In this document: positions 6,928 to 14,806 of the stretch, piece after piece
How the letters are laid out: the number at the start of each line of letters is the position of its first letter
Numbering within the stretch: the first letter of the stretch is position 1
Assembly (NCBI GenBank): GCA_031261245.1
Contig: JAISKU010000074.1
Span: 1-17,205 of the forward strand
DNA: 17,205 nt
Origin: Oscillospiraceae bacterium
Lineage (GTDB): Bacteria > Bacillota > Clostridia > Oscillospirales > Oscillospiraceae
Reading direction: 5' to 3'
The notes under the pieces: model-generated
Databases searched by the model: none
The model's input: the letters and a program-made list of their open reading frames with translations, nothing else
Told to the model about the DNA's origin: nothing
Program-made: the position numbers and the translations under genes

Positions 6928-8216
6928 AGGAGTTCTCCAATCAAGTTCAGTGAGCGCTCGGAAATGGCGAGGTTCTTGTTGCGCTTGCCCTTTACCCTGT
7001 ATCCGAGCGGCTCAATTATGCCGAAATTCACGTTCATCGGCTGAAAATCGCCGACGCTCTCCCCCGAGACGTACAGCGCGAGCGCGCCAATCGCCGTCTC
7101 ACGCGGGAAGTTGAGCGGCGGCAGACCGCCGAGAGCCCGCGCCTTTTCGATGCCCGCTAGCATACCGGACGCGGCGGACTCCACATACCCCTCGACGCCG
7201 GTTATCTGCCCCGCGAACGCGATTCGCGGCTCGGCGCGCAGGCCGTAGTACCTGTCGAGGAGCTTCGGGGAGTTGAGGTACGTGTTGCGGTGCATTTTTC
7301 CGTAGCGGACGAATTCCGCGCCGCGCAGGGCGGGAATCATCCCGAAAACGCGCTTTTGCGCTCCGAATTTCAGGTGCGTCTGGAAGCCGACGAGGTTGTA
7401 GAGCGTGCCGGCGGCGTTGTCGCGGCGGAGCTGGACGACGGCGTACGGCTCCCTGCCGGTTTTCGGGTCGTCGAGTCCGACGGGTTTGAGCGGGCCGAAG
7501 CGCATCGCGTCCTCGCCGCGCCGCGCCATGACCTCGATGGGCATACAGCCCTCAAACACTCCCCCGTCGTCAAAGCCGTGAACCTCCGCCTGCTCCGCCG
7601 ACGCGAGCGTTTCGCGGAAAGCGACGTACTCGTCGCGCGTCATCGGGCAGTTGATGTAGTCCGCCGTGCCCTTGCCGTAGCGCGAGGCGAGGTAGGCGCT
7701 GTCCATGTCTATGCTCTCCGCCGTGACAATCGGCGCGGCGGCGTCGTAGAAGCTGAGAAATTCGGAATTTTGCAGAAGTTTGCGGATTGCGTCCGTCATG
7801 GCGTCGGAGGTGAGCGGGCCGGTGGCGATAATCACCTCGCCGTCGGGGATTTCGGATACCTCGCGGCTTATGACAGTGATGTTGGGGTGATCGCTGACAC
7901 GCTCCGTCACGAGCTGCGCGAACGCCTCGCGGTCAACAGCGAGCGCGCCGCCGGCCGGTACGCTCGTCAAATCCGCGCAGGAGATGATGAGTCCGCCGAG
8001 GCGGCGCATCTCCTCCTTTAGCAGTCCGACGGCGTTTGCGAGCTCGTCCGAGCGCAGAGAGTTTGAGCACACGAGCTCCGCGAAATTGCCCGAGACGTGC
8101 GCGGGGCTGCGCTTTGCGGGCTTCATCTCGAGGAGCTTGACCTCGATATCGCGCTGCGCGAGCTGCCACGCGGCCTCGCACCCCGCGAGACCGGCGCCGA
8201 TTACGGTGACGGTCAT
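6924..8216 (-). CDS. trmFO: Methylenetetrahydrofolate-tRNA-(uracil-5-)-methyltransferase TrmFO
   Basis: TrmFO is an FAD enzyme that makes 5-methyluridine at position 54 of the tRNA T-loop using methylenetetrahydrofolate as carbon donor. The product has 430 residues, about the family size of 435-440. The FAD-binding GxGxxG sits at the N-terminus (VIGAGLAG, 6-12). The cysteine in ELVCSNSLRS is at residue 50 and that in EGCMPIEVMARRG at 224; they match the two functionally important cysteines of Bacillus subtilis TrmFO. The C-terminal part has FAGQITGVEGYVESAASG and PMNVNFGI blocks. The start is the ATG in MTVTVIGAGLAG, which overlaps the topA stop as ATGA. A longer in-frame reading to 8633 lies wholly inside topA and is spurious. 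Confidence 0.97.
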   Translation of the reverse strand: MTVTVIGAGLAGCEAAWQLAQRDIEVKLLEMKPAKRSPAHVSGNFAELVCSNSLRSDELANAVGLLKEEMRRLGGLIISCADLTSVPAGGALAVDREAFAQLVTERVSDHPNITVISREVSEIPDGEVIIATGPLTSDAMTDAIRKLLQNSEFLSFYDAAAPIVTAESIDMDSAYLASRYGKGTADYINCPMTRDEYVAFRETLASAEQAEVHGFDDGGVFEGCMPIEVMARRGEDAMRFGPLKPVGLDDPKTGREPYAVVQLRRDNAAGTLYNLVGFQTHLKFGAQKRVFGMIPALRGAEFVRYGKMHRNTYLNSPKLLDRYYGLRAEPRIAFAGQITGVEGYVESAASGMLAGIEKARALGGLPPLNFPRETAIGALALYVSGESVGDFQPMNVNFGIIEPLGYRVKGKRNKNLAISERSLNLIGELL

Positions 8217-10441
8217 GCTTTTTTCGTTTTGGGGGCGGGCTTGCGCTTTGCGGCGGTTTTGCGCTTGGGCGCGGGCTTTTTTGCCGCAGGTTTTTTCGTT
8301 GTGTCGTCGGCCGCGCCGTCTGTCGCGGCTTTTTTCTTGTAGCCGCCGCGCTTGTCCTCGGGCACGAACAGAGAGCATTTTTCGTTGACGCAGTAGGGCT
8401 TTTTCGCGCCGCGCCCGGATTTTTTGAACATCGTCTGCCCGCACTCCGGGCAGTTGTCCGCGACGGGGACGTCCCACGTGAGGAAGTTGCACTCCTTCAT
8501 ATTCTCGCACCCGTAGTAGGTGTAGCCGTTCTTTGAGGTGCGTTTGAGGATTCTGCCGCCGCACGTCGGGCACTTGCCGGGCATCTCGACGACGATGGGC
8601 TTTGTGAACGTACATTCCGGGTATCCGGGGCACGCGAGAAACCGTCCGAACCGCCCGGATTTGATGACGAGCTGCTTACCGCAGACGTCGCACACCTCGT
8701 CGGAGACCTCGTCCGGCACCTTTATACGCTCACCGTCGAGCGCCTCCTCGGCCGCCCTCAGCGAGCCGGAGAAGCCGCCGTAGAACTCACCGAGAACGTC
8801 GCGCCAGTCCTGCTCTCCGCGCTCCACGCTGTCGAGCGTCTCCTCCATGCGGGCGGTGAATTTCAGATCCACGATGTCGGAGAAGCGGTCCTTCATCAGA
8901 CCGGTGACGACCTCGCCGAGCGGCGTCGGGCGCAGGAGCTTACCCTCCTTGACGACGTACTCGCGGTCGATTATCGTCGATATCGTCGGTGCGTACGTGC
9001 TCGGGCGGCCCACGCCGGACTCCTCCATCGCCTTTATAAGCGTCGCCTCGGTGTACCGCGCCGGGGGCTGCGTGAATTTCTGCTCGCGCTTTGTGCCGAT
9101 AAGCGTGACCTCGGAGCCCTCCGCGAGCTCCGGCAGCGGCGCCGTGGACACCTCGTCCTCGGTGTCCGCGCCCTCGACGTACACGGCCATGAAGCCGGGG
9201 AATTTGACGGACTCATTCTTCGCGCGGAAGAGATAACCGGCGGATTCCGCGTCGATCGTCATGCTGTCGTAGACCGCCTGCGACATCTGACACGCGAGGA
9301 AGCGGCTCCAGATCAGCTTGTAGAGGCGGTATTGCTCGTTTGTGAGGTTCGGCTTGACGCTGTCGGGCGTGAGCTCCACGGAGCTCGGGCGGATCGCCTC
9401 GTGCGCGTCCTGAGCGCCCGCTTTTGTCTTGTAGCGCGTCGGTGAGCCGGGGTAATACTCCGCGCCGTAGCGGGATTTGATGAACTGCGCGGCGTCGGCG
9501 AGCGCGTCGTCGGACAGGCGCAGGGAATCGGTTCGCATGTAGGTGATGAGTCCCGTCGTACCCTCGCCGTCGATATCCACGCCCTCGTAGAGCTGCTGCG
9601 CGATGCTCATCGTGCGGCGCGGCGTCATGCCGAGCTTGCGCGAGGCCTCCTGCTGCAAGCTTGAGGTTATGAACGGAGGCGACGGGCGGCGCGGCCTGTC
9701 CTGACGCTTGACGCTTTCAATCACGAACGGATTTTTCGATATCGCGTCCACGACGCGGTTCACTTCCTCCTCGCTTGTGAGCTTCGTCTCCTTTTTGCCC
9801 TCGCCGTGGAAGCGCGCGATGAATTTCGCCGACTTGCCGTCGGGCGACAGCTCCGCGTCGAGCAGCCAGTACTCCTCGGACACGAACGCGCGTATCTCGT
9901 CCTCGCGGTCGGTGACGATGCGCACGGCGACGGACTGTACGCGCCCCGCGGAGAGGCCGCGGCGTATTTTCTTCCACAGCAGCGGCGAGAGCTGGTAGCC
10001 GACGATGCGGTCGAGTATCCGGCGCGCCTGCTGGGCGTTCACGAGGTCAACGTCAATCTCGCGCGGGTTCGCGATGGACTCCTGCACGACCTTTTTCGTT
10101 ATCTCGTTGAACGTCACGCGGTACGCGTTCTCGTCGGTGAGGCCGAGAAGCTCCTTGAGGTGCCACGATATCGCCTCGCCCTCGCGGTCGGGGTCGGTCG
10201 CGAGATACACCTTGTCGGACTTCTTCGCCGCGTCGCGCAGGGCGGCAATCGTGTCCTCGCGCCCCTTTACGGGCTGGTAGTTGGGCTCAAACCCGTTCTC
10301 GATATCGACACTGAGCTTCGATTTCGGCAGGTCGCGCAGATGCCCCATCGAGGCCGTGACCTTGTAGCCCGGGCCGAGGTACTTCCCTATCGTCTTTGCC
10401 TTTGCGGGTGATTCAACTATCACAAGATTTGTCTTTGCCAT
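8213..10441 (-). CDS. topA: DNA topoisomerase I
   Basis: Topoisomerase IA relaxes negative supercoils by transient single-strand cleavage. The protein has 742 residues. The TOPRIM domain begins LVIVESPAKAKTIGKYLG with its acidic triad region DPDREGE at 83-89. The catalytic tyrosine is Y301 in GLITYMRTDS. Three four-cysteine zinc-binding repeats follow at about 584-610, 624-651 and 664-689. After these comes a lysine/alanine/proline-rich basic tail from about 698 to 742, probably contacting DNA or RNA polymerase; its exact role is inference. The ATG has AGGAG six bases upstream, overlapping the dprA stop. The stop overlaps the trmFO start. Pairing with dprA is common in Firmicutes. Confidence 0.98.
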   Translation of the reverse strand: MAKTNLVIVESPAKAKTIGKYLGPGYKVTASMGHLRDLPKSKLSVDIENGFEPNYQPVKGREDTIAALRDAAKKSDKVYLATDPDREGEAISWHLKELLGLTDENAYRVTFNEITKKVVQESIANPREIDVDLVNAQQARRILDRIVGYQLSPLLWKKIRRGLSAGRVQSVAVRIVTDREDEIRAFVSEEYWLLDAELSPDGKSAKFIARFHGEGKKETKLTSEEEVNRVVDAISKNPFVIESVKRQDRPRRPSPPFITSSLQQEASRKLGMTPRRTMSIAQQLYEGVDIDGEGTTGLITYMRTDSLRLSDDALADAAQFIKSRYGAEYYPGSPTRYKTKAGAQDAHEAIRPSSVELTPDSVKPNLTNEQYRLYKLIWSRFLACQMSQAVYDSMTIDAESAGYLFRAKNESVKFPGFMAVYVEGADTEDEVSTAPLPELAEGSEVTLIGTKREQKFTQPPARYTEATLIKAMEESGVGRPSTYAPTISTIIDREYVVKEGKLLRPTPLGEVVTGLMKDRFSDIVDLKFTARMEETLDSVERGEQDWRDVLGEFYGGFSGSLRAAEEALDGERIKVPDEVSDEVCDVCGKQLVIKSGRFGRFLACPGYPECTFTKPIVVEMPGKCPTCGGRILKRTSKNGYTYYGCENMKECNFLTWDVPVADNCPECGQTMFKKSGRGAKKPYCVNEKCSLFVPEDKRGGYKKKAATDGAADDTTKKPAAKKPAPKRKTAAKRKPAPKTKKA

Positions 10442-10449
10442 GTTTACTC

Positions 10450-11679
10450 CTATTCGGAAATTCCGTAAAATCCGCCGCCGAGCGGTGATACTATGCCGTC
10501 TATCTCGAGCATTGTCATCGCGCCGAGCACCTCGCTCGCCGCGAGGCCGGAGAGCGCGATAACGTCGTCAATGTGCGCCTCGCCGGAGCGCAGGAGGTTC
10601 CGCAGAGCGTCGTAGACGGCTTTTTCGTTGCCGTCAAGCGACAGCGCGGCCTTTTCCGTGTCAATATAGTCGCTCGCGTCCGAGTTGTCAATCTCTTTTT
10701 CTGTCGAAGCCCCGCCGTTTTTCGCCGCCGCGGTTTCAAGGAGCTTCTTTTCGAGCTTTTTGTCGAGAGGTACGGAACGCACCTTGCCGCCCTTGATTTT
10801 CAGCGGAAACAGGTCGATATACTCGTCAACGATGTCCTCGGGAGAGGTCATGGGTATCGCGCCGTCGCGCAGCAGACGGTTCGCGCCGAGACTCGACTCG
10901 GAATCGACGTTTCCCGGCACCGCGAACACGTCGCGGCCCTGCTCCAGAGCGCGCGAGGCCGTTATGAGCGCGCCGGAGCGCAGCGGCGCCTCGACGACGG
11001 CGACGCCGACGGATATACCGGAGAGTATGCGGTTGCGCACCGGAAAATGCGCGCCGACGGCGGCAGTGCCGGGCGGATACTCCGAGATTAGCGCGCCGAC
11101 GGCGACGACGTCCTCGTAGAGCTTGTCGTTTGACGGCGGGTATACGACGTCCAGACCGCAGCCGAGCAGGCCGATTACGGCTCCCCCGCCGCGCAGCGCG
11201 CCGAGCGCCGCCGCGGTGTCCACGCCCTTCGCGAGACCCGTCGCGACGAGCAGTCCGTGGCGCGCGAGCGTGTAGCCGCAGTTCTCCGCCTGTTTTAGGC
11301 CGTAAGGGGTGCACGAGCGCGTGCCGACGACGGCGACGACCGCCTCCTCGTCGAGCGCGGGCAGTCTGCCCTTGACGTAGAGCACAATCGGCGGGTCGTA
11401 GATGTTGCGCAGGCGCTCCGGGTACTCCGCGTCCTGTATCGTCACGACGCGGTGGCCGAGCTCCGCGCATTTTGCCAAGACGGCGCTCGGCGCGGATAAA
11501 TCCTTGTCCGTGAGCGCCCGCAGCTCGTTCGGGCGCAGCTCCGGGACTGCTTTCAGCTCCTCCTCGCGCGCGAAGAACACGTTCTCCGCCGAGCCGAAGT
11601 GGCGCAGAAGCCGCCCGGCTGCCGCCGCGCCGACATTTTCGCGAGTCGCGAGCCACACGTAGTATTTAAGCGTTGACAT
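10450..11679 (-). CDS. dprA: DNA processing protein DprA (Smf)
   Basis: DprA binds incoming single-stranded DNA during natural transformation and loads RecA; it is also found in species not known to be competent. The 409-residue protein has an N-terminal helical region at about 1-65, then the Rossmann-like domain with VVGTRSCTPYG, GLAKGVDTAAALGAL, LLGCGLDVVYPPSN, FPVRNRILSGIS and EAPLRSGALITA. After a lysine-rich, low-complexity linker at about 300-345, a C-terminal winged-helix domain (DNEKAVYDAL to IVSPLGGGFY) completes the three-part form. The ATG has GGGAGGGG upstream and overlaps the previous gene by 14 bases. No other competence gene is in the window, so a role in transformation cannot be judged. 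Confidence 0.97.
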   Translation of the reverse strand: MSTLKYYVWLATRENVGAAAAGRLLRHFGSAENVFFAREEELKAVPELRPNELRALTDKDLSAPSAVLAKCAELGHRVVTIQDAEYPERLRNIYDPPIVLYVKGRLPALDEEAVVAVVGTRSCTPYGLKQAENCGYTLARHGLLVATGLAKGVDTAAALGALRGGGAVIGLLGCGLDVVYPPSNDKLYEDVVAVGALISEYPPGTAAVGAHFPVRNRILSGISVGVAVVEAPLRSGALITASRALEQGRDVFAVPGNVDSESSLGANRLLRDGAIPMTSPEDIVDEYIDLFPLKIKGGKVRSVPLDKKLEKKLLETAAAKNGGASTEKEIDNSDASDYIDTEKAALSLDGNEKAVYDALRNLLRSGEAHIDDVIALSGLAASEVLGAMTMLEIDGIVSPLGGGFYGISE

Positions 11680-12427
11680 AGCGGTTTTCCCCTCCCCGAT
11701 ACATCTCCCACATTATGACCGACGCGGCGATTGCCGCGTTGAGGCTCTCGGTGTCCGGCTCCATCGGGATTTTGACGAGACCGCGACACATCGCCAAAAC
11801 CTCGGCCGACAGACCCGCGCCCTCGCTCCCGATTGCGACGGAGGCGTTTTTGAAGTCCGTTTCGCGAATGTCGAGCGCGCCGTCGCCGAGCGACGCGCCG
11901 TACAGCGGCATTTTTAATACCGACAACACGCTCGCGGTTGTTCCCCACACATTTTGGCGGAATATCGCGCCCATAGTGGCGCGGACGGTTTTGGGGTTGT
12001 ACAGGTCGGCGCAGTCGCCGACGAGAATAACCGTGTCAATCCCGAACGCGGCGGCGGAGCGGATAATCGTCCCGACGTTGCCGGGATCCTGAACGCCGTC
12101 GAGGACGAGATTGCGGGCGTCGGCGTTAATCGGATGCGACGGTTTGGGTTTGCACGTGAAAATCACGTCCTGCGCGTCTTTCAGCGGCGACATATACTGT
12201 AAAAGCTCCTCGGAGACGCGCGTTACAGGCAGGTTCGGAAACTCCGACGCAATGGCGTCCGAGCTTGCAAAAACGGCGGTAATCGCGCTTTCGCACATCA
12301 CCGCCTCACGCAGACAACGCAGCCCGTCACAGACGAACTCGCCGACGGCGTATCTGTATTCGCGCTTGTTCGCAAGTGACTTTACGCGTTTGACAGCCGA
12401 ATTTGAACGGCTCGTTAAGATTTCCAT
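11666..12427 (-). CDS. SPOUT-class RNA methyltransferase (TrmH/RlmB family)
   Basis: This 253-residue protein is a SPOUT (trefoil-knot) methyltransferase that should transfer a methyl group from S-adenosylmethionine to a ribose 2'-OH in rRNA or tRNA. All three family motifs are visible: NVGTIIR at 117-123, IGSEGAGLS at 199-207 and SLNAAIAASV at 228-237. The N-terminal roughly 90 residues (SRSNSAVKRVKSLANKREYR...FVCDGLRCLREA) match the substrate-binding domain of the RlmB/TsnR-like group. The exact nucleotide target cannot be read from sequence, so no symbol is given. It begins five bases after the lysS stop with no convincing SD, so it probably depends on translational coupling, and overlaps dprA by 14 bases. 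Confidence 0.93.
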   Translation of the reverse strand: MEILTSRSNSAVKRVKSLANKREYRYAVGEFVCDGLRCLREAVMCESAITAVFASSDAIASEFPNLPVTRVSEELLQYMSPLKDAQDVIFTCKPKPSHPINADARNLVLDGVQDPGNVGTIIRSAAAFGIDTVILVGDCADLYNPKTVRATMGAIFRQNVWGTTASVLSVLKMPLYGASLGDGALDIRETDFKNASVAIGSEGAGLSAEVLAMCRGLVKIPMEPDTESLNAAIAASVIMWEMYRGGENRYVNA

Positions 12428-12432
12428 AGGCG

Positions 12433-13920
12433 CTAATCCAGCGGCTTCATCGTCGGGAACAGCAGCACGTCGCGAATTGAGGAGTTGCCCGTCAGAAGCA
12501 TGACGCAGCGGTCGATTCCGATGCCGATGCCGCCCGTCGGGGGCATACCGTACTCGAGCGCGGCGATAAAATCCTCATCCATCATGCCAGCCTCGTCGTC
12601 GCCCGCGTTGCGCAGGGCGACCTGATGCAGGAAGCGCTCACGCTGGTCAATGGGGTCGTTGAGCTCCGAGAACGCGTTTGACATCTCGCTGTGGCAGATG
12701 AACGCCTCAAAGCGCTCCGTCACGCGCGGGTCGTGCGCCGTCTTTTTCGCGAACGGTGAGACCTCAACCGGGTGCTCCGTGATGAATACGGGTTGAATCA
12801 GCTTCTCCTCTACGCGCTGGTCGAAGCACTCGTACAGGAGGTCGCCCCAGCTCGCACTTTTGCCGTCGGGCATTTTAACGCCGATGGACGCGGCGGCCTT
12901 TACGGCGTCCTCCGTGGAGTCGAAGGAGTAGAAATCGACGCCCGTGTGCAGCTTGACGGCCTCGGCCATCGTCATTTTCGCCCAGCCGGGCGCGAGGTTG
13001 ATCGTCTCACCCTGCCACGCGATTTCGTATGCGCCGAGGTAGTCGCGCGCGAAGGACGTGATAATCTCCTCGAACATACGCATCATGTCGGTGTAGTCGG
13101 CGTAGGCCTCGTAGAACTCGATAGTCGTGAATTCGGGGTTGTGCTTTGTGTCCATGCCCTCGTTGCGGAAGAGGCGGCCGATCTCGTACACGCGCTCTAT
13201 CCCGCCGACGATGAGCCGCTTGAGGTGAAGCTCCGTGGCGATGCGCATGTACAGATCGATGTCGAGCGTGTTGTGGTGCGTCACGAACGGACGCGCGTTC
13301 GCACCGCCCATAATCGTGTTGAGCACGGGCGTCTCAACCTCCATGTAGCCGCGCGCGTCGAGGTAGCGGCGGATGTGGCGGATAAACGCCGAGCGCGTCT
13401 CGAACGTGCGGCGGGTGTTCTCGTCCATTATCAGGTCGAGGTAGCGTTGGCGGTACTTTGTCTCGAGATCGGTAAGGCCGTGGTACTTCTCGGGCAGCGG
13501 GCGCAGGGATTTTGCCAGAAGCGTCACGGACTTGCAGTGGACGGATATCTCGCCCATCTTCGTCTTGAACACGAAGCCCGAGACGCCGATGATGTCGCCG
13601 ATATCGCCCTTTTTGAACGCTTCAAACGCGTCGTCGCCGACGTCGTCCTTGCGGATATAGAGCTGGATTTTGCCCTTGTCGTCCGCGAGGTCGGCGAAAA
13701 TAGCCTTGCCCATGCCGCGGCGCGCCATGACGCGCCCCGCGAGCGTGACGTCGGCGTTCTCCATCGTCTCAAAGCTTTCGCGGATGTCGGCGGAGTACGC
13801 CGTGCGCTCAAAGCGCTTGATTTCAAACGGGTCGGCGCCGCCCTCACGCAGCTTTGCGAGCTTGTCCCGTCTTATCTGTAAAATTTCCGATAGCTCTACG
13901 GCCTCAATTTCTTCTGCCAT
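12433..13920 (-). CDS. lysS: Lysyl-tRNA synthetase, class II
   Basis: LysS charges tRNA-Lys with lysine. The 495-residue protein has the N-terminal anticodon-binding OB fold at about 58-135 (VTLAGRVMARRGMGKAIFADLAD). The class II catalytic core has motif 1 around FIRHIRRYLDARGYMEVETPVL (179-200), motif 2 ERVYEIGRLFRNEGMDTKHNPEFT (242-265) and motif 3 GIGIGIDRCVMLL near 464-476. It ends RDVLLFPTMKP, as LysRS usually does. The length is typical. The ATG has AGGTGG four bases upstream, overlapping the greA stop, so the two genes are tightly coupled; greA-lysS is a common pair. No T-box leader or riboswitch precedes it, so it is probably constitutive with greA. Confidence 0.98.
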   Translation of the reverse strand: MAEEIEAVELSEILQIRRDKLAKLREGGADPFEIKRFERTAYSADIRESFETMENADVTLAGRVMARRGMGKAIFADLADDKGKIQLYIRKDDVGDDAFEAFKKGDIGDIIGVSGFVFKTKMGEISVHCKSVTLLAKSLRPLPEKYHGLTDLETKYRQRYLDLIMDENTRRTFETRSAFIRHIRRYLDARGYMEVETPVLNTIMGGANARPFVTHHNTLDIDLYMRIATELHLKRLIVGGIERVYEIGRLFRNEGMDTKHNPEFTTIEFYEAYADYTDMMRMFEEIITSFARDYLGAYEIAWQGETINLAPGWAKMTMAEAVKLHTGVDFYSFDSTEDAVKAAASIGVKMPDGKSASWGDLLYECFDQRVEEKLIQPVFITEHPVEVSPFAKKTAHDPRVTERFEAFICHSEMSNAFSELNDPIDQRERFLHQVALRNAGDDEAGMMDEDFIAALEYGMPPTGGIGIGIDRCVMLLTGNSSIRDVLLFPTMKPLD

Positions 13921-13928
13921 GTGTCCAC

Positions 13929-14402
13929 CTATTCTATGCTTATTATCTCGAACTCGAGCTTGCCCACGGGCGCCTCGATGACGACGGTGTCCCCCGCCTT
14001 GTGGCCGAGCAGGCCTTTTCCGAACGGCGAATCGTCGGAAATGCGGTTCTGCGACGGGTCGGCCTCCTGAGAGCCGACGATCTGATAATTCTCCACGGAG
14101 CCGTCCTCCGCGTCGCGGACGGATATGTTTGAGCCGATGCCTATGGTGTCGATGTTGCCCGTGGCCTCGACAATCTCGGCGTTCTCAATGAGGTCGATGA
14201 GCTCCGCCTTGCGCGAATAGAGCTTGCCCTGCTCGGTTTTTGCCTCGTCGTATTCGCTGTTCTCCGACAGATCCCCGAAGGAGCGCGCCTCCTTGAGCTG
14301 TTCGGCAACCTCTTTTTCCCGCACCGTTTGCAGGTGTTGCAGCTCTTTTTTCAGCTCCTCAAGGCGGGCCGAGCTCATTTTATACTTTGCTTCTTTTGCC
14401 AT
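13929..14402 (-). CDS. greA: Transcription elongation factor GreA
   Basis: GreA rescues backtracked RNA polymerase by stimulating cleavage of the nascent RNA 3' end. The 157-residue protein has the N-terminal coiled coil with the acidic tip motif FGDLSENSEYDEAKTEQ, which reaches into the polymerase secondary channel, and a C-terminal FKBP-like domain (NISVRDAEDG to SPFGKGLLGHKAGDTVVIEAPVG). Length and motifs are standard. The ATG has AGGAGG five bases upstream. A perfect-consensus promoter lies immediately upstream, making greA the first gene of the long minus-strand operon. Confidence 0.98.
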   Translation of the reverse strand: MAKEAKYKMSSARLEELKKELQHLQTVREKEVAEQLKEARSFGDLSENSEYDEAKTEQGKLYSRKAELIDLIENAEIVEATGNIDTIGIGSNISVRDAEDGSVENYQIVGSQEADPSQNRISDDSPFGKGLLGHKAGDTVVIEAPVGKLEFEIISIE

Positions 14403-14438
14403 GACGTCCTCCTGCTTTCCCCATTTTCCAGTTTGATA

Positions 14439-14467
14439 ATTATATTTTACACCGCATGTTTTGTCAA
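14439..14467 (-). promoter_or_regulatory. Perfect-consensus sigma-A promoter of the greA operon
   Basis: On the minus strand TTGACA (14467-14462) and TATAAT (14444-14439) are separated by 17 bases, an exact match to the vegetative consensus. Transcription should begin near 14432, giving a leader of about 30 bases before greA. The -35 box begins two bases after the stop codon of the small upstream gene, with no terminator between. Confidence 0.92.
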
Positions 14468-14469
14468 GA

Positions 14470-14793
14470 TTATCTTTGCCGCGCGTCGTAGACGACGCAG
14501 TTTTCCGAAAAGCGCATACCGTCCGCCGGAGCTTCGAGAATCGCGAGGTCAGCGGTGAGCACGCGCTCCGCCGTCGGGCCGTATATCACGCTCGCGCCCG
14601 TCTCGCGCTGCAGGCGGCGGATTATCGGCACGCACCTGCGCGGCGCGTCCACGAGCACGTAGCGGTTGAGGCGGCACAGCAGCTCGAGCGTAGGCTCAAA
14701 GCCGAAGCCGTCGCCGCGGTAATACGCGGTTCCGGCGGGCGCGGAGTGCAGTTCTATAAATTTGCGCGTCAAGTCCCGTTGAAACATAATCAT
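14470..14793 (-). CDS. Small protein of unknown function downstream of proC-like gene
   Basis: I do not recognise this product of about 107 residues. It is soluble-looking, arginine-rich at intervals, with no signal peptide, membrane segment or cysteine pair motif. The middle and C-terminal part (RYVLVDAPRRCVPIIRRL, GASVIYGPTAERVLTADLAILEAP) suggests alternating strands and helices, as in a small alpha/beta fold; that is inference from pattern only. The start is uncertain: ATG 14793, ATG 14787 and TTG 14799 are all possible and none has a clear SD. A hairpin overlaps ATG 14793. It begins 13-19 bases after the proC-like stop (for the two ATGs), so it is probably co-transcribed and coupled, and stops two bases before the greA -35 box. 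Codon use resembles its neighbours, which supports a real gene. Confidence 0.6.
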   Translation of the reverse strand: MIMFQRDLTRKFIELHSAPAGTAYYRGDGFGFEPTLELLCRLNRYVLVDAPRRCVPIIRRLQRETGASVIYGPTAERVLTADLAILEAPADGMRFSENCVVYDARQR

Positions 14794-14806
14794 ACGCAAG
14801 CGTATG
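14791..14806 (-). repeat. Short hairpin at the start of the unknown gene
   Basis: Inverted repeat CATACG-CTTG-CGTATG lies between the proC-like stop codon and the next gene. In RNA it gives a 6-base stem closed by G-C around CUUG, a tetraloop known to be stable. One candidate ATG (14793) is inside the right arm. It could hide or select the start codon; no U tract follows, so a terminator is less likely. Confidence 0.5.

Noticed and set aside
7290..8021. 243-codon open frame on the plus strand
   Set aside because: It lies wholly opposite trmFO, with valine/arginine-rich low-information sequence and no promoter or SD.
8217..8633. N-terminal extension of trmFO by 139 codons
   Set aside because: The extension runs inside topA in another frame; TrmFO proteins start at the FAD motif and the ATG at 8216 fits exactly.
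9806..10411. 201-codon open frame on the plus strand
   Set aside because: It is antisense to the N-terminal half of topA and has no recognisable motif.
12428..12432. T-box or riboswitch near lysS and its downstream gene
   Set aside because: Gaps around lysS are 5 and 8 bases, too short for any leader element.
12772..13881. 369-codon open frame on the plus strand
   Set aside because: It is antisense to lysS, which is unmistakable; the frame is open only because of high GC and codon bias.
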